Positions 33,500 to 46,414 are shown, counted from the stretch's first letter. The stretch: DNA of 64,000 bases from Paramyrothecium sp. XJ0827 (GCA_020881915.1 JAJFPB010000009.1:2108001-2172000), one strand, 5' to 3'. Notes: a model not told the origin generated them from the sequence alone. Program-made: numbers and translations.

Positions 33500-36160
33500 T
33501 CAAGCCCTCAGACCCTTCCAGGTCCTGTTCTTCTGAACTACAAAAGATTGCTCGAGGAACTCGTCTCGGCTGCTGAAACCAAGAAGAACAGTGTATGTGC
33601 CAGCATCACTGCGCCAGCAGTCCTCCATCTCCGACCAGTAGCTCGTAGCCCTCAACAAGTCCAAAGAAATCTCCACGCTGCCCGTGGCGCCAGCGTCCAC
33701 TTCGATCTTGGCAAAGCCCTTCAGCTCCTTCTGCGGCCTTGTGATGCGATTCGCTGCTGTAGCGTTCAGAGGTGTGGGAGCAGGTGGCGTGACATATGCC
33801 TGAACCACAGTAGAGCCGGACAGAGAGCCGGTGTTGGTGATCTTGGCGCGGACTGTGATTTTGCCTTCCTCTACAGAAGCGAGTTCCATACCCGAGGCCT
33901 TGAAGCTGGTGTAGGACAGGCCATGGCCGAAGGGGAAGAGTGGCTCAATGTCGAGTGCATCGTACCAGCGGTATCCGACGTAGACGTCCTCTCCGTAGAT
34001 GACCCTGCCGCTGTCGGAGCGGAAGCACAGAGCGCTCGGGTTATCGGCCACACGGCGTGGGAATGTTAGAGGAAGCTTGCCAGACTGCGACATTGGTTAG
34101 CGAGAAGCCTTGCAAAAGCGAAATGAAAAAACTCACTGGGTTGACTTTGCCGAAGAGGACGTCAGCAATGCCGTTACCACACTCATTGCCACCAAACCAT
34201 GACTGCAAGATAGCTCCCGCTTGATCGATCCAAGGCATCGAGACAGGAGTGCCGCTCTGCATAACTATAACACTGTTAGGGTTCGCCGCAAGAACAGCCG
34301 TAACAAGCTCATCGGTGCCAGGGGGCAGGGCCATGTTTGGCCTGTCAGCTCCCTCGCTTTCCCATTCTCCGCTTGTGCCGATGCAGAGCACCACCTGGTC
34401 GACGCTCTTGGCCACCTCGACGGCGTCCTTGATGGCGGCAACAGCCTCGAGGCGCGGGCAGCCTCCCACGCGGAGAACGCCCTGGCCAAAGTCCACCACG
34501 CCGGGAACCTTGAGTTCCGAGGTGCGAGAGCAGCCCCAGCGCACCAGAATATTGTATTGCTTGCCAGCCTCCAACTTCACACTGCCCTTCTCCTCGATTG
34601 TGCCCAACCCGGCGAATAGACCGCCGTGCTTCTGATTGTGGACGTTGGAGACGACGAGCTTGCCGTCCACGAAAAGCTCGGCAGTGCCGTGAACGGCCAG
34701 ACCAAAGTCCCACTCCGAAGTTGTCTCAGGCGTCAGAACTCCCTCGACATCAGCGTACCAAACCTCCGCAAGTTCCGGGTTCTCGTAATCAAGGAACCAG
34801 ATACTGGTATCGTCAAGCACGCGCTCATCAATGGCTCTGCGTGGCTCCACCTTTTTAGAGTCGTAGGGATCGTTGTATACGCGCAGAGAGAAGCCCTGGT
34901 CCTTGCCATCGACAGTTCGAAGAAGCTTGCCAATTTGAGGCAGAGACTTGTGTCCGTAAGCACCCTGCGAGAAGACGACATCGTCCGCCTGGCCCTTGAT
35001 ACCCGCCAACGGGGAGACGGTGTCGTAGGCCCTGAGCGAAGCGCTGCCTCCGCCGCAGTATGTCGAGATGGCTGCGTTGGGGCCAATGACGGCCACTCGT
35101 TTTTGAGGGTTCAGAGGAAGAATGTTCTTGTCATTCTTCAGGAGGACCAAGGATTTGGCGGCAGCTTCACGGAGCAGCTTGATGTGCTCGGGGGTATTCA
35201 GCCGCTTCTCTGGGGCATTAGGGGGAATGTCTGTGTTCTCATACGCATGCTTGACAAGCTCCAGTATATTGCGGACCGCTTCGTCAAGCTCCGACATCTT
35301 GACTTTGTTGGAAGTGACCGCGTGCTTCAGGGCATCACCTCGCCATCTCGTGGGACCGGGCATCTCAAGGTCTTGTCCAGCCCTGATACCACCCGAGGTA
35401 CTGTAGGTTCCATACCAGTCACTCATGACCATGCCCTTCCAGCCCCACTCGCCTCGCAGAATGTCTCGGAGCAGATGTGGGTTCTCAGGTCCATGCAGGC
35501 CGTTGATCTTGTTGTAAGCAGTCATGAAAGCCTTGGGGTTGGCCATCTCCACGGCGATCATGAATGGTAGCAGGTAGATCTCCCTCAGTGCTCGCTCAGA
35601 AACTTGGACATCAACAGCCATGCGCTCGCTCTCCATATCGTTGCACGCATAGTGCTTCATGGTCGCTGCCACTCCGGACTCCTGGACACCACGGACATAG
35701 TGGCCCGAGATGATGCCCGAAAGGAGGGGATCTTCCGAGAAAGACTCGAAACCTCTGCCTCCGAGGGGTCCGCGCTGAATGTTGGCTGTAGGTCCTAGCA
35801 GGACGTGAGCTCCCTTGGCATGAGCTTCGTCTGAGAGTAGTTGGCCAAGGCGGTAGATCAAATCCGTATCAAAGGTAGCACCTAGAGCTGTGCCGCAGGG
35901 CAGACATGCCGATGGCGTGCCGTCAAAGAAGCGGGTACCACGCACACCGTTGGGTCCATCCGATAGACGGATCGGAGGGATGTTCAAACGGTCAATTGCC
36001 GCAGTGTGCCACCAGCCGACGCCTGATTGATTGTCAGTCTTTTGAACGATCAGCTATATGATTAAGGCGTCCACGTACCAGCTGTCAGCTCAACCTTCTC
36101 GTCTAGAGTGAGCTGCTCAATGAGAGCTTCCACATCCAATTTCGGAATCTTCGTATTCAT
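33500..36160 (-). CDS. GH3 beta-glucosidase with PA14 insert, intracellular type
   Basis: Three exons (36160-36079, 36022-34137, 34084-33500) give 850 residues, a normal length for GH3 with a PA14 insert. The N-terminal barrel contains LTLDEKVELTAGVGWWHT, RLSDGPNGVRG, and the nucleophile region GMVMSDWYGTYS. The alpha/beta sandwich follows (SLVLLKNDKNILPL). A PA14 domain is inserted around DDTSIWFLDYENPELAEVWY to KHGGLFAGLG. The fibronectin III-like end contains FPFGHGLSYTSF. There is no signal peptide (start MNTKIPKLDVEAL), so it probably acts in the cytosol on imported disaccharides, as in fungal cellobiose uptake systems. It is divergent from the sugar transporter at 37059. Starting from the ATG at 36160 gives a good context (CCAAAATG). 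Confidence 0.92.
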
Positions 36161-37058
36161 TTTGGCTAGGATTTTGTTTCGACGAGCTGTGTGGGTCGTC
36201 TCTGCTCTGCCTGTTCCGGTAAATCAAAGAACGACGCGCGCAGTGCCAGTCGTGGAAGGGGGGAGGGGTTCAAGGATGGAGGAATATGAGCTCATCACAA
36301 GTACGCCAGGGGAATGAAAGTAAAGGTGATGCATTCTTATACCCTCTTTTCGTGCTAATGCATTACTAAGTCCCCGCTCGATTGATTGCACGTCCGTGTG
36401 TATTGAGGGGCCACATGTCGTAGATCGGCTGGAGTCAGTTGAGGGCGGAGAAACCCATCAAGAGCAGAGCTAGTGCCCTGCGCTTGGCCTTAATTGTTGT
36501 TGCCGTGTCAGACATCTAGCGTTTTGTGATGCGACTTGGACGCCAAAGCGGCCGCAGTCGGAGTTATTCTCAAGTGTCTTCCCGCGTGCTGAGTTGAAGC
36601 GGAGTTACTCTACATCACTTTGGCTGGTTAACCAAAGAGTATCTCCGCCAGCGATGTGTTTTGCCGCTCTGTGACACGCTAGTAGCTAAGCTACTCGCTA
36701 GCTTTTGCTCTAGACCATGGCATTTCTCCGCCTTGGGACTATTGCTCCTGTCCTTGCCCCGGGCCATTGCTGGTGGCCCAGATCTCCACTGGCCAGATGG
36801 AAACGTACGACTCTAACCCCGTGGCTTCCCCAGGTTATTGCTTGAACTGGGTCGTGCGTCCCCAGAAACACCCCATGGCTCACGTTGTGGGTGCATATAT
36901 TCCGGCGGATACTTAAGTTCCACGGAATCCTTTTTTTTTGCTGGGTTTTGTAGCCTCAGATCAGCATCTCCGGGTACTCTCACCAAGACACTATCAGTCG
37001 CCTCAATTGACTCAGGGGTTTATTTTCTTTGGGTTCTTTACACTTTGAGATCTTAATC
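36161..37058. promoter_or_regulatory. Shared divergent promoter of beta-glucosidase and sugar transporter, rich in CreA-type sites
   Basis: This 0.9 kb gap must drive both genes. A TATA element for the glucosidase is on the minus strand at 36336-36341 (reads TATAAG). One for the transporter lies near 36893-36900 (gcatatat). I count eleven SYGGRG hexamers on either strand, at 36372, 36429, 36445, 36599, 36643, 36726, 36757, 36784, 36828, 36860 and 36968. Random expectation with equal bases is about 3 to 4. CreA/Cre1 represses sugar-use genes through paired sites of this type in filamentous fungi, so carbon catabolite repression is a reasonable inference. Confidence 0.6.
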
Positions 37059-38686
37059 ATGGCCAACGCGGTCGATGTTGGCGCAACCAAGGGCGAGCCT
37101 TGGTACAAGCAGAGCCATCTTGTCAAGCTGAACTATATCATTCTCTCCTTGGTCCTCTTCTGTACGTCCGGATCTGCTCCGAAGCAAGACATGCATCACT
37201 AATATCTGCTTTTATAGCATCGGCGAACGGATACGATGGCGGAATCATGGGCGGTCTCCAGGCTCTTGATACCTGGCAGGACTTCATGGAACATCCTACT
37301 GGCATATATCTAGGATGGATCAACGCAATCTACTGGCTGGGTAACGGTGTTTCCTTCCCGATCGCTGCCCTGGTTTCCAATCGTTGGGGCCGGAAGCCCG
37401 GTATCTATGCTGGATACCTGTTCATCATCCTGGGCATCGGCATGCAGTCCGCAGCCCAGAACGAGAAGACCTTCACCGTCGCGCGCCTCTTCATCGGCAT
37501 CGCTTCGGCCTTTCTCGGAAACTCGGCCCCGGTCCTCATCAACGAGATTGCCTATCCCACACATCGAGCGATTCTCAGCGCACTCTACATGTGCGGCTGG
37601 TATGCTGGTGGAACCATCTGCGGCTGGGTCACCTTTGCCACTCGCAACATCCCTTCAGACTGGTCCTGGCGTATCCCCGTGTTACTTCAGATCTTCCTGC
37701 CCCTGGTCGCTCTTCCAGGTTTCTTGATGTCGCCTGACAGCCCTCGTTGGTACGTGAGCATGGATCGAAACGAAGAGGCCAAGGCGATCCTCACCCGGTA
37801 CCATGGCGGCGGTAACCAGGATGATCCAGTGGTTTCCACCCAGATGATAGAGATTGAAACTACCCTTAATGCCGAGAAGGATGCGGCCGCGAGTGCTACC
37901 TACCTCGACATGTCCAGGACGAAGGGCAACCGCCACAGGCTCTTCATCTCAGTTACTCTCGGCTTCATGTCGCAGTGGGCGGGTAATGGTGTCATTTCAT
38001 ACTACCTCCCCCTTGTTCTCAACACTGTCGGCATCACATCTGCAACCCACCAGACGCTCATCAATGCATGCTTGAACGTCTGGAATCTGATCTGGGCCGT
38101 CGCTGCAGCCACATCCGTCGACCGACTTGGCCGTCGCTTCCTCTTCCTGGCGTCCGCCATCATCATGCTTGTCAGCTTCATAATTGTGACTGGCCTGAGT
38201 GGTTCGTTCGCGCAGAGCCAGTCAACCTCCGTTGGCCTTGCTGTTGTGCCCTTCCTTTTCATCTTCTTTGCCGGATATGATATTGCTTTGTAAGTCTTGA
38301 CTCCTGGCCACTTCTTCTTCCGTGTGCTGACATGCTCCAGAACTCCTCTCTTGGTGGCGTATCCTTGTGAGATTTGGCAGTTCAGTCTCCGATCGCGTGG
38401 CTGGACCGTTGCTTGGTGTACAGCAGTTGCATCGATCTTCTTGAACACTTTCGTCAACGCCCTCGCGCTCGAAGCTCTCGGTTGGAAGTATTACATTGTT
38501 TTCGTCGTGCTGCTCTTCCTTTGGGTGTTTGTGGTGTACTTCGGCATCCCTGAAACACGCGGACACACACTTGAACAGATGGCCATCGTATTTGATGGAG
38601 AGGATGCTGTTCCTGGGCAGGCTGTTGCACTTAAGGAGAAAGAAATGCTGGATGCGGAAGCCAGCCACGTTGATGCAAGGGCTTAG
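37059..38686 (+). CDS. MFS sugar transporter (lactose/cellobiose permease-like)
   Basis: Three exons (37059-37161, 37218-38289, 38341-38686) give 506 residues; the splices read FSSANGYDGG and DIALTPLLVAYPCEI. Sugar porter signatures are present: NGYDGGIMGGLQ in the first helix region, SNRWGRKPGIYAG in the loop 2-3 motif, RLFIGIASAFLGNSAPVLINEIA, LMSPDSPRWYVSMDR, and VDRLGRRFLFL. The C-terminal PETRGHTLEQM matches the PETKG motif. About twelve membrane segments are visible. It is most like fungal lactose permease and cellodextrin transporter relatives and probably imports disaccharides with protons. It shares its promoter with the cytosolic-type GH3 enzyme, which suggests coupled uptake and hydrolysis. 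Substrate cannot be read from sequence. Confidence 0.9.
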
Positions 38687-39941
38687 AATCGTTTCCAATA
38701 GAGAAGCTGTTAAAATTCAACCAAGTTTTCACACTCCTTTCGAGCTTGCGTCACGTAGACATGGTCACTTTAAACTTGTGGCAACCTTGTGATGTGCACC
38801 GCTATTTAATGGCTTTATGCCATAGACAGACTTTCCATACCAAATTCTTTGTCAAAAAGTCATCGATTGAACATCTTACGTGTGGGACTAAAGGGCCAGT
38901 GACTGTGCCCGAGGTCATGATACCAGCTCATGGGTGAGCCAAAGGAGGCGACGCAAGTGCAAGTACCATTTACGAAAGGGCAATAAAGGGAAATTATAGA
39001 GAACCCAAGAAAACCAAGGAAAAGAAGTTCATTATGAAGCTGCGCGATCAACATTTTCGCTGCAGTATCGCACATTTGACACGATGCATGGCTGGGCAAG
39101 AATGGGCGCAGTTTGCGGTTCAACCGTGCTATTCAAATGTCATTATTGCTGTGAATCTTCTCAAAGACAGTATTTTTGCAACTTCAGCATTGTCAGGAAG
39201 GCGAAAGGAGGAAGAAACGCTTTAGATTTTTGCAGAGTTTGCAACCGAGCACATTATGAATAAGCCCAGGTGATTATTTTTACCACACAACATGAGATAA
39301 AATTTATTGACCTGGCCAAAGCGTTCATCAAGGCTGCCTAGTGGACTTTTTACCCCTTGCATTTGCCTTGTTGATAATCTCGTGGTTGGCGGTAAAGGCA
39401 TGCTCAATGACGACAGGTGTAATGAATGTTACTAGAAGATCTTTGAAGCTGATAATAACAAGCAAGCCATGTTCTGAAGGTTCTGCGACCAGGAACTTAA
39501 GCAAACAGTTTTCAAAAAGAAGGTGAGGCATGACTAAAATTTTTCCACCTTGAGACGTGATGTAAGCTCTGCGGCTGACGTCGACTATGCTTTGCAGTAA
39601 AACCCATTACCAGCTAACAAGAATTTCCAGAATCATGCATCTGAAGGTTCCAGAAGTGATCCAAGAATCGCCCTTGAATCTTAATTTGCCATCAAAATTA
39701 TGACTGGCCTGATGTCAACATGTTTTATCTTTCTACACTATCTCGGGGTTAGACATTCATCGAGTATAGCTAGGATGATGCTTGAGATACACTTCAAATG
39801 TTTGAACGACTATTTATAGCTACTGAGAATTTGACATGGTTGACTAAATATTTGTGCAATGTCAAACATGTTTCTGACATGTGATAGATGTTAAACTTGA
39901 ACCTATACTCGATATCAGAATTTCGAAAGGTAGGACATCGG
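38687..39941. other. Intergenic region
   Basis: About 1.25 kb, AT-rich in places, between the transporter and the NLR-like gene that ends on the opposite strand. No gene seen; open frames are short and domain-free. Confidence 0.4.
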
Positions 39942-42900
39942 TCAGGCGCTCTCATCTTCCATCTCCCAATCTTCCAAGGTTAGGGCTGATAATCGCGTAC
40001 CAGGATGATCTGAACCTAGTTTAACCTGTCGTAAGCGAGTACATAACCGCATCAAGTTGATGGCTTCCGATATCCGCCCCATGTCGTACCAAACGTAGGC
40101 CAGGCTACCCATGCTTATTAGTGTATGAGGATGATCTGCCCCAAGCTTTAGCTTGCGGGCCTCCATTGCCTGCATACTAAGCTGCTCGGCCTCCTCTAGT
40201 CGACCTTGGACTCGATATATTGCTGCTAGATTGTTCATGCTTGTTAGTGTATTAGGATGATCTGCCCCAAGCCTTAGCTTATGAGCCTCCATTACCTGTA
40301 CCTCAAGCTGCTCGGCCTCTTCTAATCGACCTTGCTCATGATATATCATTGCCAGGTTGCCGATGCTTGCTAGCGTATCTGAATGATCTGCACCAAGGTT
40401 TAACTGATAAAACTCCACTGCTTGTGCCTGAAGCCGCTCAGCATCCTCGAGCCGGCTCTGGCGAAAGTATATGGATGCTAGATGGAAAAGACTATCCATT
40501 GTGTTTAAGTCTTTTGTACCGAACAGCCCTGTTCTGATATGCACAGCCTCAAGAATAAACTTATCTGCATCACTCCAGTTTCCGTATATTTCGAGGTAAG
40601 CGCCTATGCAGATAACAAGAGATGCTCGTGCTTCAAGTTCATCCCTTGAGTTATTCTCGCTCAATTGCAGCACAGAAACTGCATGTGATAACTAGGCAGC
40701 ACAGATCGACCGAGTTTCATGGCAACCATAGGGATAAAGTTGACACATCATCACCAATGCTTTCTTTGCAAACTGTTCGATTGTAGCGTTGCTGGTAAGC
40801 CACTTCCGCATTGCCAACTGAACGAGGCGATGCATATCGTAACTGCCATTGGAGTTTTGAGTTATAAAGGAGAGAGACTTTAATACTCCTAATGCTTCTA
40901 TGAGGTATAGTTCACTTAGTGAATCTTTCATTTCTTTCTGTTCGATATAATATGAAAGAAATTCTTCTGGTATATCCTGCCGATCAAAGAGGCTCATGAA
41001 GCTGAAGAGCTCACTGGCTAAGATATTTTGCTCTTCAATTTGCTGGAATGAGAGAATCCATGTCTTTGCCACAGCCCGCGGAGCGGACGAGTCTCGACCG
41101 ACAGTCTCGAACTCTTTACTCAGTAGTTGCACTAGAATTTGATTTTTATCCTGGAGTAATTCAAGGTAACTTGCGACCGTAATGCAGGTTTCCTGAATGA
41201 AAGAGGCGGCTTGAGCAAGAGCAAGTGGCAGATGGTCCAGTTGAGACGACAAGAGGAGGAGGTCTTGAGAGGTTGCGCTTGCGTCATTCAGTTTGGTGAG
41301 TAGTAATTGCCTCGACTCTACGTCGCTCATGAGAGGAACTTCTAATGGTTGTTGGCCCTGGTTTAGTCTAACACCTAGTTGCTTGTTCCTTGTTGTGGCA
41401 ATGATAGACCCATGGCAGCATACGGGCAAGTAAGTTGAGAGATTTCCTTCTTGAGCTGGCCCACAAGGGCTTGAAGCAGGTGCTGAAGAGGCATAGAAGA
41501 GACTCATATCGTCTGCGTTGTCGAGGACCATCAGCCATTGGCCCCAGTCCTTTTTTTCCAACCAGTTTTTGACCAATAGTAACAGATCCGCTTCTGGATC
41601 ATCACATCCAGGAATCTGGCACTCTTCTGCAATAGACATGTACGATTGGCGGAAGGTTTCGGTGTTACTGGTGCGGACCCAAAAAATCGAAATGGTTGGA
41701 CAGGCCTCTTGCAACCAATATACATATGCCAGTGCGATTTGTGTTTTGCTAGAACGTGTCAGCCACTTTCAGAGCCGTTGGCAGTATTAATGAACGCACC
41801 CAACACCTCCTAAGCCGAACAGCGACGCCCTCGGTTGAAAAGTTCTCCTAGAATCGTCTGCGGGCCCCAATTGGGATTTCAGCTTTTCTAAAACTTCTGA
41901 GCGTCCCACAAAGTCTGGATTACCGGGATACGGCACAATGACTGTATACGTTTTAATCCGAGCTTCTGTATTATTTTGAGCTTCTACTTACACTTCACAG
42001 TGGCACCAGCGCTGCCTCCGGTGTTCTGTGTAGAAATAGGGACGACGGGTTGTGTTGCTGGTGTAGCAAACTGATCAAAGCCCTGCTCTTTGGTTATGTT
42101 TTTCATCCACCGGCTAAGCTCCGCGCATATAGCAGTAAATCCTGGATCCTCCGCACTGGTGAACTTGGTCATACTCGAATGGTGGGCGTGGATACTAATT
42201 GGGATGTATCCAGGCAGTATGGCCGATTCTTGTGGAACAACCTTGGTATGTCAGCATTCAGCTGGCAAGGTTGGATTTCAGGGACTTACCAGACCAATTT
42301 TGGGCATTGGAAGTTCTTCATAGAAACATGTAATGTTTAGAGATCCGATGCCGTCCTGCCCACGCGCCATGATCATGGTATGGAAACTGTCTTGTAATCG
42401 TGCAAGCACTTCGGAGTCGCGCTCCAAGACCCGAAGGATGTCGGTATTTGTCTGCTTGAGAATGCCGATGGATTGTGACATCAACTTGGCCCATTTTGCA
42501 AGTCCAGAGCCATGGTGTGGAGTGCCAAGGAAAATGATGCCATGAGTCTGCCGAAAAATGCTTTGTAGGTGAGTTTCCCTCCGATTTTAGAGGTGACCAG
42601 AGCCTAGCGTGGCAACATGTTAGACCTCAACTCGAGTGAGCAAAAAAGAAGACCTACGTCTTCGCATACGAGACCGCCCAAGCTATGACAGACAAACAAG
42701 ATAGGTCGATCGTTCTGTTCAAGTCAGTGCACCAATTCCCATAGGCGGCAGATTCTATTGCATACTGTATTGTCCTTTTCCCTGTACGAGGCGAGGGATG
42801 TCAACAAATTCCAGGCATGATTCCCTATGCGGCTCGCCGATACGAGGCTTCGATAATCCACAGCCGACGCATCGTATCCGAATGTCAAGACTCGAGCCGT

Positions 42901-43215
42901 TGGGATCTCGAGCGGGAGCAGGGTCGCTGGCCAGGGGCTGTGCGCGCCACCGGCGGTCCACGTCCGCTCAAGATTACCGTTTAGACCGTGTACGAAAACG
43001 ATACTAGAGAATAAATAGTCATCGTCAGCGGCCCATCCGTGTGGTAACGCGGAAGTTGCAGGACTCTTTGGAACATACTCCACAGTAGCCAGATCAGGTC
43101 TGTGAAGGCATTTGATGCCCACAGAGAATGCTGTCGTCAGCGATGAGACATTCGACGTCGACGCTGTCGATGACTCAGGCAGGGATGGTTTCAGTCGCCT
43201 CACTAGCTTCCGCAT
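39942..43215 (-). pseudogene. NLR-like STAND gene (serine hydrolase - NB-ARC - TPR), with an in-frame stop and a possible frameshift
   Basis: The N-terminus is an alpha/beta-hydrolase effector domain (SIVFVHGLNGNLERTW, GxSxG nucleophile elbow CHSLGG across a splice, GIIFLGTPHHGSG). The NB-ARC ATPase follows, with a Walker A GLGGVGKTQIALAY assembled across the splice at 41809/41757 or so, and hallmarks WLMVLDNADD and SSQLDHLPLALAQAASF. The C-terminus has four 42-residue TPR units. A TAG at 40692-40694 interrupts one continuous frame just before the TPRs (SICAA, stop, LSHAVSVLQ); homologs continue here, and a change from CAG or TTG would explain it. At about 42584-42587 the frame needed after ALVTSK differs by one base in an A-run, so a deletion is suspected; an alternative acceptor at tttcggcag could bypass it. 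In NLR-like proteins TPRs sense ligand. Probably inactive, or truncated at the NB-ARC. Confidence 0.68.
40017..40520 (-). repeat. Four tandem 126-nt units encoding TPR repeats
   Basis: The coding strand holds four 42-residue units beginning GTKDLNTM, GADHSDTL, GADHPNTL and GADHPHTL, with a shared QGRLEEAEQL helix, then a partial fifth unit starting GSDHPGT. The two central units are the most similar, suggesting recent duplication or sequence exchange, as is common in fungal NLR sensors. Confidence 0.8.
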
Positions 43216-43895
43216 GTCGCCCGACGATGAGGGCAGCTTCTAGGATTTGTCTATCATTGAAAGATGATTGAAGCACATCTCACAGGGCTCCAATGCAAAC
43301 GGTGAGGGGAAATACGGCTCAGCTGGAGGACGAGGATAATCACGTGGCCTTGTCTGCAATTGCAGGGTCAAGGCTACGCTGACTGCATGCTACTAAGCCG
43401 CTCTCGCAAGCATCGGGCTATGTCTGGGGGACTCAAGAGATCGCCACATGCAGAAATGCTTTTCACTTATGTAGTTGCCCATCCAAATATAGTATATGCC
43501 AGAACAGGACAAATCTGCCTGTGTCAATTGCCAAAGCGTCGACCCCAGTCATACAAAGCAATCGGAAATGATCCACTACACCCCTCGTTCCAAGTCGCGC
43601 TTAACTTCAGCATCCTTACCACTGCATTAAGCAGTGCGTGATTGTTCCGCTACATGGCGGGATACGCACTCAGGGTGGTCGGACTACTCGTCTCGGGTAA
43701 AATCTGTATTGTCACCAAGCATAAGTGATACATGACTCTAACTGTTATTACTAGAGATTGGCTTAGATCTCCCAGCAGAACATGGGCACTAAGACCTGGT
43801 ATTTGGATAGATATTCTTTTGTTTGCATCCCGTGCAAGACAAATAGTCACGTTCCGATCGCACATTAGCTCGTCCGCCAAAACATGGCAGGACAG

Positions 43896-45131
43896 CTATT
43901 CAATGTCAAAACGTCGGGAGATGCGATCGGGCGGGGCAATATCAATATTGGGCGCCTGGTAGCCATCCATTTCTGTGCCACCCGGGTGATTCTTTGGGGG
44001 TCCTTTGCCCAACAGTAGTGCTTTTAAGCCTTGACCGAAGTTGGAGACGCAAACAATGGCAGAGATGATAGATGCAGCTGTTGAAACAAGACCAAGGCAG
44101 GCAAACCATAACATCTCTTCGCTCATCTTCCCATTTGAAAGACTCCGATTGTGGAAGGAGACATATATTCTGCTGCCAAGATACACCATGATGCCCACTT
44201 GAGCGGTCTGGGTCAAGGTGCGGTTAGTTTTCGGACAAATTGTAAATAAAAACTGAACACTTACTATTAATAACAACATGCTCTTCCTATGCTCCATCTT
44301 CACACAGTAGCTTGCCAGTACGGCGTGGAGGACAAGAGTAGGTAAGATAGCCATCGTCAAGCCAAACTCGGGCTGCCTATAATGAACCTCTACGAACCCA
44401 TAGTTGACAACAAATAAAGTAGTGAACAAGGGTGATATCTTGAGGAAGACTAGAAAAGCCTACACAAAACGTTAGATACAAATATCTGTTACATGAACCC
44501 AGGGTTCCACCTACCAGGTATCTCTGATGTCGCTTTTTCATTTGAATGTCGGGGGTTATATGCTCATACAGCGACCAGGCAAATTCGAGATGGAGGCGAG
44601 CGGCAAATGCGCACATTGCAACACTGCAGATCGACGATGTCACGATGCAGACGATTAGTGCCGGGTGTGCGTACTTCCAAAAGCCATCTGCATTCTTTGC
44701 ATGCGGAACGCCGAACTGATCGTGATTTTCAGGAATACGATTGTTCGCGTCTTTGACCTGACCGTACTGCAGTGCTAGGGTGATAGAAAGACATATGTTG
44801 ATGATGCATTGCGACCAAATCTGCAACTTGTTCTTGATGCGACATGTGTCGACCGCAACGACGACTTGGAACCAACATCCAAGAGCCGAAACTGCAAATG
44901 CCATGGGAATGGAATACGACAATGGGACTTGAAACACCACAGAGTTAACCCATCTCAAGTAAACTGCAAGCAGAGCTCTTCGTAGGGTTCATGATCAGCT
45001 TTACAAGAACGGGGATACCAAGTCCAGAAAGGCGATTTGGACACTTACCCTTGGATAGCAGTGATGGAGATGGCTTGCCCAACTGCAATGGCAACGAAAG
45101 CCCATTCTGCGACGGATTTCAGAAAGCCCAT
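43896..45131 (-). CDS. UPF0658-type Golgi membrane protein
   Basis: Four exons (45131-45049, 44977-44515, 44459-44265, 44207-43896) give 350 residues. The first exon starts MGFLKSVAEWAFVAIAVGQ, a family hallmark easily lost because it is separated from the main frame. Several hydrophobic spans are present: PLSYSIPMAFAVSALGCWF, PALIVCIVTSSICSVAM, LFTTLFVVNYGFVEV, LPTLVLHAVLASY, and the last near GLVSTAASIISAIVCV. An actaac branch site sits in the intron at 44208-44264. The family is conserved from yeast to filamentous fungi and localises to the Golgi in fission yeast; its molecular role is not known. No defect seen. Confidence 0.82.
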
Positions 45132-46414
45132 CCTGCACCTGAGCTATTTTGGGTCCTAAAAAGCCATGTTGAAGGAGATGGAACAAAATTTTGATGTGTG
45201 CTGCTGCCGGTACTTGCGAAAGGGGTCGCTTGGTGGAGTTCGTGTTGACTTGAAACAGCTGCTGCTAGTGCGACAACAATCCTTTCTAGTGGTGGATTGA
45301 TACCCGGAGAAAAACTACGGACCGTAAAACGATTGGGTCCTCCCGCGGGCCGGGCACGCGCCAGTCGGAAGCCAAGTCTCGTAATTGACGGGTCAGGCTT
45401 AGTCTGCTGGGGACAATGCCTCGGTCGTAAAAATCTTTTACGAAGGCAGTCAGACTTCAAAGGTCGAAAACAGACCAACCAATATTGTATCAGGGGTTGT
45501 ACAGTTTAGCATCAAGTCCAGATCATGCCGCGTACAACATGGTCCCCGGTCAAGAAAACGAGGTGAGTTCTGCTTGGGAAACCTTGGGGTAGAGCACATT
45601 AGGAGAGTTCCTTGCCAAATTTCGTAAGACATTTGTGAGGAGGCCATGCCTTGGGCCACTAATGTCTAGTGTAGCCCGTTGGGTTCTCGGAAGAAGCCTG
45701 CTTCACGCCGAATTTCTGGGACAACATGACTCATCCTACCGTAGATCAAAGTGGTTGCCGAAAAGACAGGGGATTCGTTTCATTGCCGAAGCTCTCCTTT
45801 AATGCCTTTTATATCTCTGTGTACTCGATAAAACTAATCTTCTCGATTCCTTCTTGCATAAAAAGACAGCAGAAAATATTACAAAGCAGGCCATTGACAG
45901 ACCATCGCACAGGAGCAAAAAAAGGGGGAATTTCTCCGCTTGTATAGCTCGTTCGTAATGAGGGAATACATAACCTCCAGAAGAGCACATTTTTCGGTAA
46001 AAGAGCTTAGTACGGATCGGTCTGTTTCACATGTTGGTTTCTTGCTTCACCTGGTCGGTGGGAGGCATATACTTTAGCTTGATGCTAGGTGGCAAGAGGT
46101 TAACATACTTAACTAGATGATGGTCGAGGCATAGTATACGTGCTTCGATGCTGTAAGTCATCTCCACATGGTCGCCAAGATATAACAATAAGATACTTAT
46201 GAATATGGTTCTTGTTGCCGATGTGCATGGAGACATATACGCGGCGTCCCAATTTTCTGTCACTTTCGCGCGCACCTCCGTCGAATGGTTTCTCTCAGCC
46301 CGCTGTTTTAGCATTGTTGCTGTAATTAGGCGGGAGCAAGGCAGTATGAATTATCTTATATCACTTGTTCAACTTCCAATATCTAATTACGTTTTTTTCA
46401 ATATAACTTATTAA
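45132..46414. other. Intergenic region
   Basis: About 1.3 kb between the UPF0658 gene start and the end of the flavoprotein gene. No gene seen. The 95-codon minus-strand frame at 46027-46314 lacks a domain. Confidence 0.4.

Noticed and set aside
33407..34069. 220-codon plus-strand frame
   Set aside because: Antisense to the last exon of the beta-glucosidase.
34626..35570. 314-codon plus-strand frame
   Set aside because: Antisense shadow of the GH3 beta-glucosidase, which has full family support.
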